From contig JAPSJU010000054.1 of the NCBI GenBank assembly GCA_031178025.1, positions 1 through 11,086 of the forward strand: DNA of 11,086 nucleotides, written 5' to 3'. Of the stretch, positions 6,012 to 11,086 are shown piece after piece. A program made the position numbers and the translations under genes. Source of the DNA: Agromyces sp. (lineage in GTDB: Bacteria; Actinomycetota; Actinomycetes; Actinomycetales; Microbacteriaceae). Position 1 is the stretch's first letter. Every line of letters begins with the position of its first letter. Under the pieces are notes generated by a model that saw only the letters and a program-made list of their open reading frames with translations, made no database searches and was not told the origin of the DNA.

Positions 6012-7133
6012 ATGACGATCCAGTCCTCCGACGCCCACGCGACCGCCGACGGCGTCGACGACGGCGGCACCGGGGCCTTCGCCGGCCGCGTGTTCGCCTC
6101 GGCGCTCGGATGCTTCGAGACCCTCAGCATCTACCTGGGCGACCGCCTCGGCTGGTACCGGGCGCTCGCCGCCGACGGCCCGCTCACCTCGTCGGAGCTC
6201 GCCGGTCGCACCGGAACCCATGAGCGCTACGCACGGGAATGGCTCGAACAGCAGGCGGTGAGCGGCATCCTCGATGTGGGGGACCCCTCGGTGGAGGCCG
6301 CCGAGCGGCGATTCTCCCTCCCGCCCGCGCATGCGGAGGTGCTGACCGACGCCGGGTCGCTCGACTACCTCGCCCCGCTCGCGCGCATGATCGCCGGCGT
6401 CGCCACGCAGCTCCACCCCCTCCTCGACGCGTACCGGACCGGTGGTGGCGTGGCATGGGACCGCTACGGCGACGACGCACGCGAGGCGCAGGGCGACATC
6501 AACCGGCCCTGGTTCGAACGCCGGCTCGGCGACGCCCTCGCGAGCGTGCCGAGCCTGCACGAACTGCTCTCCCGGCCCGGCACGCGCATCGCCGATGTCG
6601 GATGCGGGCACGGCTGGTCGACCATCGCCCTCGCGCGCGCCTACCCCGAGGCGAGCATCGACGGCCTGGACATCGACGAGCCCGCCCTCCGCGCGGCGCG
6701 GGAGCACGCCGCCGAGGCGGGGCTCGCCGACCGGATCGCATTCCACCTCGTCGACGGCGAGGAGCTCGCCGAGGCGTCGGCCTACGACGCCGCCTTCGTC
6801 TTCGAGGCGCTGCACGACATGCCCCGCCCCGTGGAGGTGCTGGCGGCGATCCGGGCGGCGGTGCGCGATGACGGGGCCGTCGTCGTCATGGACGAGGCGG
6901 TCGCCCCGCACTTCGCTCCCGACGGCGATGAGCTGGAGCGGGTGATGTACGGGTACAGCCTGTTCATCTGCCTTCCCGACAGCCTCTCCACGCCCGGCTC
7001 GGTCGGAACGGGAACCGTGATGCGGCAGTCCACCCTCGAGCGCTATGCGAAGGATGCCGGCTTCGCCGGGATCGAGGCGTTGCCGATCGAGGACTTCGCG
7101 ATGTTCCGGTTCACGCGGCTGCTGCAGGCCTGA
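6012..7133 (+). CDS. Class I SAM-dependent methyltransferase with N-terminal winged helix (Rv2258c-like)
   Basis: The 373-residue product has an N-terminal helical/winged-helix region (about 22-115: FAGRVFASALGCFETLSIYL, then PLTSSELAGRTGTHERYAREWL). A linker follows, then a Rossmann methyltransferase domain with SAM motif I ADVGCGHGW at 194-202, an acidic motif II (IDGLDIDEP at 216-224), motif III-like VDGEEL and FVFEALHDM at 262-270. This is the layout of the actinobacterial Rv2258c-like family, sometimes labelled regulator/methyltransferase. The methyl acceptor is unknown; a small molecule is likelier than DNA because no target-recognition domain is seen. ATG 6012 follows GAAAGG (5997-6002) by 9 bases; ATG 5991 is an in-frame alternative seven codons upstream. 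A strong terminator follows, so the gene is probably its own transcription unit and not part of the heme operon. Confidence 0.85.
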   Translation: MTIQSSDAHATADGVDDGGTGAFAGRVFASALGCFETLSIYLGDRLGWYRALAADGPLTSSELAGRTGTHERYAREWLEQQAVSGILDVGDPSVEAAERRFSLPPAHAEVLTDAGSLDYLAPLARMIAGVATQLHPLLDAYRTGGGVAWDRYGDDAREAQGDINRPWFERRLGDALASVPSLHELLSRPGTRIADVGCGHGWSTIALARAYPEASIDGLDIDEPALRAAREHAAEAGLADRIAFHLVDGEELAEASAYDAAFVFEALHDMPRPVEVLAAIRAAVRDDGAVVVMDEAVAPHFAPDGDELERVMYGYSLFICLPDSLSTPGSVGTGTVMRQSTLERYAKDAGFAGIEALPIEDFAMFRFTRLLQA

Positions 7134-7137
7134 GCAC

Positions 7138-7165
7138 GCTCGACCTCCCGAAGTCGAGCATTTTT
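7138..7165 (+). terminator. Intrinsic terminator after the methyltransferase gene
   Basis: A perfect 7-base-pair stem, GCTCGAC (7138-7144) with GTCGAGC (7153-7159), has an 8-base loop and is followed by A and a run of five T (7161-7165). It begins 5 bases after the stop at 7133. T-runs are very rare in this GC-rich window. The T-run works for plus-strand transcription only. Its last two T also form the start of the proposed hemQ -35. Confidence 0.85.
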
Positions 7166-7192
7166 GGCCGTTCCGGCGCGAAGGGGGAGACT
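7164..7192 (+). promoter_or_regulatory. Candidate hemQ-hemH-hemC-hemD promoter, TTGGCC-N17-GAGACT
   Basis: TTGGCC (7164-7169) and GAGACT (7187-7192) are separated by 17 bases, with 6 bases then left before the hemQ ATG at 7199. This predicts transcription starting at or beside the start codon. The only space between the terminator and hemQ is 33 bases, so the promoter must lie here unless hemQ is read through from upstream. The 29 bases match the methyltransferase promoter region at 22 positions. Confidence 0.5.
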
Positions 7193-7198
7193 AGGGGT

Positions 7199-7936
7199 AT
7201 GTCTTCCCCCGCTGCCCGAGCGGCAGCCGACGCACTCCAGAACCCATCCGACGCCGAGCAGTCTCCCGAGGGCTACACGGTGTTCGCCGTACTCCGGAAG
7301 GATCCGGCGCGCCCCGACGACCTCGACGGGCACGACGTCCCCCGCTTCGTGCGCGAGCTCGACGGCACCATCTCGCTCGTCGAGAACGAGGGCGTGACCC
7401 TGCGCGGCATCTACGACGTGTCGGGCCTGCGCGCCGACGCCGATGTCATGCTCTGGCTGCACGCGCCCACCGCCGAGGGGCTGCAGTGGGCGCTCCGCGA
7501 GCTGCGGCGCACGCGCCTGCTGCGTGCGCTGCTGCCGACGTGGAACGCGATGGGCGTGCACCGTGACGCGGAGTTCAACAAGGCGCACGTGCCGGGGTTC
7601 CTCCGCGGTGTCGAGCCGAAGTCGTGGCTCACGGTCTACCCGTTCGTGCGCAGCTACGAGTGGTACCTGCTCCCGCCCGAGGAGCGGAGCCGCATGCTCG
7701 CCGAGCACGGACGCAAGGGGGCGGCCTTCCGCGGCGCGATCGCGAACACGGTCAGCGCCTTCGCCCTCGGCGACTACGAGTGGCTGCTGCCGATCGAGTC
7801 GGACGAGCTCACCGAGCTCGTCGACCTCATGCGCGAGCTGCGCGCGACCGACGCGCGCATGCACGTGCGCGAGGAGGTGCCGTTCTACACGGGGCGCCGG
7901 ATCTCGACCGCCGAGCTCGTGGAGGTGCTGCAGTAG
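7199..7936 (+). CDS. hemQ: Coproheme decarboxylase HemQ/ChdC (chlorite-dismutase family)
   Basis: HemQ uses peroxide to decarboxylate the two propionates of iron-coproporphyrin III, giving heme b, the last step of the coproporphyrin-dependent pathway. The 245-residue product has the actinobacterial signature YPFVRSYEWYLLP at 147-159; Y147 is the expected catalytic tyrosine. H170 in AEHGRKG fits the proximal heme ligand. H130 lies 17 residues before Y147, the spacing of the distal histidine H118 and Y135 in Corynebacterium diphtheriae ChdC as I recall it. The first 24 residues are an Ala/Asp/Glu-rich lead-in. The ATG at 7199 is preceded both by a purine run at 7181-7189 that could bind ribosomes and by a promoter-like hexamer ending 6 bases before it, so leadered or leaderless translation are both possible. 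It heads the hemQHCD operon and overlaps the hemH start by one base. Confidence 0.94.
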   Translation: MSSPAARAAADALQNPSDAEQSPEGYTVFAVLRKDPARPDDLDGHDVPRFVRELDGTISLVENEGVTLRGIYDVSGLRADADVMLWLHAPTAEGLQWALRELRRTRLLRALLPTWNAMGVHRDAEFNKAHVPGFLRGVEPKSWLTVYPFVRSYEWYLLPPEERSRMLAEHGRKGAAFRGAIANTVSAFALGDYEWLLPIESDELTELVDLMRELRATDARMHVREEVPFYTGRRISTAELVEVLQ

Positions 7937-9168
7937 TGGCCGCGGTGAACCTCGGCTCCGGTCGTGGACGCAAGCCCGCACCGGCGACATCCGCCCCGTA
8001 CGCCCCCGGCGCCCTCGTGCCCGGGGCGACCCCCGCCGCGCAGGCCGGCCCCGAGCACGTCACCGAGCCGGTCGCGTACGACGCCATCCTGCTCGCCGGA
8101 TTCGGCGGGCCCGAGGGCCAGGACGACGTCATCCCGTTCCTCCGCAACGTCACGAGCGGCCGCGGCATCCCCGACGAGCGCCTCGAGGAGGTCGCCCAGC
8201 ACTACCGCCACTTCGGCGGCGTGAGCCCCATCAACGAGCAGAACCGCCGGTTGAAGGCGGCACTCGAGGCCGAGCTCGCGAGCCGCGGGGTCGACCTGCC
8301 CGTGTACTGGGGCAACCGCAACTGGGACCCGTACCTGAACGACGCGCTCGCCGCGGCGCAGGCGAACGGCCACACGACGCTCATCGCGATCGCCACGAGC
8401 GCGTACTCGTCGTACTCGAGCTGCCGCCAGTACCGCGAGGACTTCGCCGACGCGCTCGAGGACACGCGGCTCGGCGACGTGGTCCGGATCGACAAGGTGC
8501 GCCAGTTCTTCGACCACCCCGGGTTCGTGCAGCCGTTCATCGAGGGCGTGCGCGACGGGATCGCGCAGCTCGAGGCATCCGGTGACCTGGCGCGCACGAC
8601 CGAGATCGAGGTGCTCTTCGCCACGCACTCCATCCCGTCGACGGATGCCGCGAGGTCCGGCCCGGCTGAGCGGGGCTTCGGGGAGGGCGGCGCCTATGCC
8701 GCCCAGCACCTCGCCGTCGCGGAAGCGGTCATGCGGGAGGCCGGCGCCGCCGACGTCCCGTGGCAGCTCGTGTACCAGTCGCGCTCGGGACCGCCCTCGA
8801 TGCCGTGGCTCGAGCCCGACATCAACGATGCGATCGAAGGCCTTCCCGCCGCGGGTCGCAAGGCGGTCGTGATCGTGCCGCTCGGTTTCGTGAGCGACCA
8901 CATGGAAGTGCTCTGGGACCTCGACAACGAGGCCCTCGAGACGGCGCAGCAGCACGGACTCGCCGCGGTGCGGGTGCCGACGCCCGGCACGCACCCGGCC
9001 TACGTCGCCGGGCTCGTCGACCTCGTGCTCGAGCGCGTGAACGGCACGCCCGTCGGCGAGCGACCGGCGGTCACCGAACTCGGCCCGTGGTACGACGTGT
9101 GCCGTCCCGGATGCTGCGAGAACGTGCGTCTCGGGTTCCGTCCGGCGCTCGCGGGGATCGCGCCGTGA
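7936..9168 (+). CDS. hemH: Ferrochelatase, coproporphyrin type (CpfC), with predicted [2Fe-2S] cysteines
   Basis: The enzyme inserts Fe2+ into coproporphyrin III. The 410-residue product has AGFGGPEGQDDVIPFLRNV near 55-73, HFGGVSPINEQN, the catalytic histidine in FATHSIP (H231) and the conserved glutamate in SDHMEVLWDLD (E324). Four cysteines, C163 (in YSSCRQYRED) and C389, C393 and C394 (CRPGCC), match the [2Fe-2S]-binding pattern of actinobacterial ferrochelatases. It is longer than the usual 340-370 residues because of a Pro/Ala-rich N-terminal lead-in of about 50 residues. The GTG at 7936 shares its first base with the hemQ stop; GGAGGTG at 7921-7927 lies 8 bases before it, which favours it over the later in-frame GTG 7945. 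The stop overlaps the hemC start. Confidence 0.94.
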   Translation: MAAVNLGSGRGRKPAPATSAPYAPGALVPGATPAAQAGPEHVTEPVAYDAILLAGFGGPEGQDDVIPFLRNVTSGRGIPDERLEEVAQHYRHFGGVSPINEQNRRLKAALEAELASRGVDLPVYWGNRNWDPYLNDALAAAQANGHTTLIAIATSAYSSYSSCRQYREDFADALEDTRLGDVVRIDKVRQFFDHPGFVQPFIEGVRDGIAQLEASGDLARTTEIEVLFATHSIPSTDAARSGPAERGFGEGGAYAAQHLAVAEAVMREAGAADVPWQLVYQSRSGPPSMPWLEPDINDAIEGLPAAGRKAVVIVPLGFVSDHMEVLWDLDNEALETAQQHGLAAVRVPTPGTHPAYVAGLVDLVLERVNGTPVGERPAVTELGPWYDVCRPGCCENVRLGFRPALAGIAP

Positions 9169-10127
9169 GCTCCGGGGGCGGGACCATCCGCGTGGGCACC
9201 CGGGCGAGCGCGCTCGCCATGGCGCAGACGCGCCAGGTCGCGGATCGCATCGCCAAGGTCGCGAAGGCGGAGATCGAGCTCGTCCCGGTGACGACCGAGG
9301 GCGACACCTCGCGCGCGTCGCTGTCGACCATCGGCGGCATGGGCGTCTTCGCCGCCGCCCTCCGAGAAGCGCTGCTGCGCGGCGAGTGCGACCTCGTCGT
9401 GCACTCCCTGAAGGACCTGCCCACCGCCGAGCACGAGCGACTGCGGCTCGGCGCGGTGCCGAAGCGCGCCGACGCCCGCGACGCGCTCTGCGCGCGCGAC
9501 GGGCTCACGCTCGCCACGCTGCCCGAGGGTGCCCGCGTGGGCACGGGCTCACCGCGGCGCATCGCGCAGCTGCGCGCCGCACGCCCCGACATCACGGCCG
9601 TCGACATCCGCGGGAACGTCGACACGCGACTCGGCAAGGTCGAGACCGGCGAGCTCGACGCGGTGATCCTCGCCGCCGCGGGCCTCGGCAGGCTCGGCCG
9701 CACGGATGCGGTCACCGAGCTGCTGCCGCTGGAGGAGTGGCCCACGGCACCCGGCCAGGGTGCCCTGGCGATCGAGGTGCGCCGGGAGCGCGGCGACCGC
9801 GACCTCGAACGGGCGCTCGAGGCGATCGACCACGGGACGACCCGCAGCACCGTGCTCGGCGAACGCCTCGTGCTCGCGGGGCTGGAGGCCGGATGCACCG
9901 CCCCGATCGGTGCCACCTCGTTCGTCGATGACGAACTTCTGTTCCTCACCGCGAGCGTGTACAGTGCCGACGGGACGCGGCGCCTGACGAGCTCGCACGC
10001 CGCCACGCCCGAGAGCCGTTCGGCCGCCGACCTGGCGGACGCGGCACGCGACGTCGCCGGTCGGGTCGTCGCAGAACTCCTGGGCAACGGCGCCGCTGAA
10101 CTCGCACCACCTGAGGAGTCGCAGTGA
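9165..10127 (+). CDS. hemC: Hydroxymethylbilane synthase (porphobilinogen deaminase)
   Basis: HemC joins four porphobilinogens into hydroxymethylbilane on a covalently bound dipyrromethane cofactor. The 320-residue product shows GTRASALAMAQT near the N-terminus, VTTEGD, the catalytic aspartate D84 in VVHSLKDLPTA, GTGSPRRIAQL, DIRGNVDTRL, AAAGLGRLG, PLEEWPTAPGQGALAIEV, and the cofactor-attaching cysteine C244 in LEAGCTAPIGA. The length matches the family. The GTG start overlaps the hemH stop (GTGA). Its ribosome site is weak, so it probably depends on translation of hemH. The next gene, hemD, overlaps it in the same way; HemC and HemD are not fused here. Confidence 0.96.
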   Translation: MSSGGGTIRVGTRASALAMAQTRQVADRIAKVAKAEIELVPVTTEGDTSRASLSTIGGMGVFAAALREALLRGECDLVVHSLKDLPTAEHERLRLGAVPKRADARDALCARDGLTLATLPEGARVGTGSPRRIAQLRAARPDITAVDIRGNVDTRLGKVETGELDAVILAAAGLGRLGRTDAVTELLPLEEWPTAPGQGALAIEVRRERGDRDLERALEAIDHGTTRSTVLGERLVLAGLEAGCTAPIGATSFVDDELLFLTASVYSADGTRRLTSSHAATPESRSAADLADAARDVAGRVVAELLGNGAAELAPPEESQ

Positions 10128-10933
10128 GCGAATTCGACATGACGGGAGCGATCGGCCTGCCGTACTCGGACGGCAAGCCGCTCGCAGGCTGGCGTGTGCT
10201 CGTGCCTCGGGGAGGACCGTGGGGCGACGGCGTGGCCGCGGCCCTGCGCGCACGCGGCGCCGCCCCGATCGTCGCACCGATGATCAACTTCGCACCGACC
10301 GACGACCAGCCGGCCCTCGAGGCGGCCCTCGCCAAGCTCGCCGCCGGCGAGTTCGACTGGCTGACCGTGACGAGCGCGACGACCGTCGACGTGCTCGCCT
10401 CGTACGGCGCGGTCATCCCGGCCTCGACGAAGGTCGCCGCGGTCGGGGAGACCACCGCGGCCGCGCTCGTCGCGGCCGGCTATCACGCCGACATCGTGCC
10501 CTCCGAGGACAACTCCGCACGCGGTCTCCTCGAGGAGTGGGAGGCGGCCACGCACGGGGAGCGGGGACTGCGCGTGCTCGCCCTGCGCTCGGCCATCGCC
10601 AAGCAGGTGCTCTCCATCGGCCTGGCTCGCGCCGGTCACCACGTCGAGGCGGTCGTCGCCTATCGCACCGTCGGGGTGCCGGTCGCCCAGAAGGTCATCG
10701 ACGACGTGCGAGCCGGACGCGTGAACGCCGTGCTCGTGACCTCCGGAAGCGTCGCCGAACAGGTGCAGCTGCAGCTCGGTCCGATCCCCGAGACGACGCT
10801 CGTCGCCGCGATCGGCCCGCAGACGCAGAAGGATGCCGCGAAGATCGGCCTGCGCGTCGACGTCGTCGCCCGCGAGCGCAGCGCCGAGTCGCTCATCGAC
10901 GCCGTCGTCGAGGCCGCCACCGCGCGCGCCTGA
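10124..10933 (+). CDS. hemD: Uroporphyrinogen III synthase
   Basis: HemD closes hydroxymethylbilane into uroporphyrinogen III with inversion of ring D. The family is poorly conserved, but the 269-residue product has its landmarks: RVLVPRGGPWGDGVAAAL near 25-42, LTVTSATTVDVL, VAAVGETTAAAL, then in the second lobe VLVTSGSVAEQ and AAIGPQTQKDAAKIGL followed by a C-terminal helix SAESLIDAVVEA. Position after hemC supports the call. GTG 10124 overlaps the hemC stop and follows GAGGAG (10113-10118) by 5 bases; ATG 10139 is an in-frame alternative. It is the last gene of the overlapping hemQHCD set. Confidence 0.93.
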   Translation: MSEFDMTGAIGLPYSDGKPLAGWRVLVPRGGPWGDGVAAALRARGAAPIVAPMINFAPTDDQPALEAALAKLAAGEFDWLTVTSATTVDVLASYGAVIPASTKVAAVGETTAAALVAAGYHADIVPSEDNSARGLLEEWEAATHGERGLRVLALRSAIAKQVLSIGLARAGHHVEAVVAYRTVGVPVAQKVIDDVRAGRVNAVLVTSGSVAEQVQLQLGPIPETTLVAAIGPQTQKDAAKIGLRVDVVARERSAESLIDAVVEAATARA

Positions 10934-11020
10934 CGGCCCCGCTCCGTCCTCGGGTCCTCCGGGCCGGGTGCACGCAATCCGGCTCCCCGGTTCGCGCGGC
11001 ATCCGCCCAGCGCTGCGACG

Positions 11021-11026
11021 TAGGCT
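11021..11026 (+). promoter_or_regulatory. Candidate -10 hexamer (TAGGCT) for hemB
   Basis: TAGGCT matches TANNNT, and 6 bases separate it from the GTG at 11033, implying a leaderless hemB transcript. The 99-base gap after hemD also suggests that hemB can start its own transcript. No clear -35 was found. Confidence 0.45.
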
Positions 11027-11032
11027 TGACGC

Positions 11033-11086
11033 GTGAACTCCACGCCCGTTCCCCGCGTCCGCCCGCGCCGTCTTCGCGAGACCGCG
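11033..11086 (+). CDS. hemB: Delta-aminolevulinic acid dehydratase (porphobilinogen synthase), first 18 codons
   Basis: The open frame from GTG 11033 reads VNSTPVPRVRPRRLRETA and runs off the window. The RVRPRRLR motif is the usual start of actinobacterial HemB, which condenses two 5-aminolevulinates to porphobilinogen. The position directly after hemD is the common place for hemB in this group. Only the N-terminal tail is visible, so the call rests on this motif and on context. Confidence 0.75.
   Translation, partial: MNSTPVPRVRPRRLRETA

Noticed and set aside
10934..10966. CGGCCC/GGGCCG hairpin after hemD as terminator
   Set aside because: Only six pairs with a 21-base loop and no T-run; too weak to call.
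9071..11002. Very long minus-strand open frame (643 codons) opposite hemH end, hemC and hemD
   Set aside because: It lies opposite three certain heme genes, is Arg/Ser/Ala-rich without a recognisable domain, and is the expected shadow in GC-rich coding DNA.
10934..11032. DtxR/IdeR-type iron box or heme-responsive operator in the hem gaps
   Set aside because: No AT-rich palindrome resembling such boxes is present here, before hemQ or before hemE.

Overview
The window is very GC-rich, densely coding DNA from a high-GC Gram-positive bacterium, most likely a member of the Microbacteriaceae (Agromyces/Microbacterium-like). This rests on the heme gene content, the phage-holin-like and DUF3618 small membrane proteins, the frequent GTG starts, short ATGA/GTGA overlaps, and several starts that look leaderless. 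The family assignment is inference; no rRNA or other marker is present.

The core is a heme biosynthesis locus of the coproporphyrin-dependent type. Bases 1-656 (minus) hold the start of an EamA/DMT-type transporter that runs off the window. Divergent from it is hemE-hemY (758-3453), overlapping by ATGA. After a compound stem-loop and a probable promoter comes a block of six non-heme genes (3578-7133): a YtxH-like protein, a holin-X-like two-TM protein and a DUF3618 protein (a likely co-transcribed envelope cassette), a GntR/FCD regulator, a convergent minus-strand gene for a DenV-like pyrimidine-dimer glycosylase, and a Rv2258c-like SAM methyltransferase that ends at a clear intrinsic terminator. 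The heme genes then resume as hemQ-hemH-hemC-hemD (7199-10933), each overlapping the next by 1-4 bases, and the first 18 codons of hemB (11033 onward) follow with their own promoter-like hexamer.

Together the heme enzymes cover most of the route. HemB makes porphobilinogen, HemC and HemD make uroporphyrinogen III, and HemE makes coproporphyrinogen III. HemY (CgoX) oxidises that to coproporphyrin III, HemH (CpfC) inserts iron, and HemQ (ChdC) decarboxylates coproheme to heme b. The steps that make 5-aminolevulinate (hemA, hemL) are not in the window.

No mobile element, CRISPR array, tRNA or rRNA was seen. There is no gene-free stretch over 300 bases; the largest gaps are 131 bases (5881-6011) and 124 bases (3454-3577). 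The least ordinary signals are: a 29-base promoter-like element shared by hemQ and the methyltransferase gene; a recurrent '-10 hexamer, 6 bases, start codon' layout; a strong excess of the hexamer GGATGC/GCATCC on both strands and in all reading frames; and the six-gene block inside the heme locus. I saw no convincing wholly new system.
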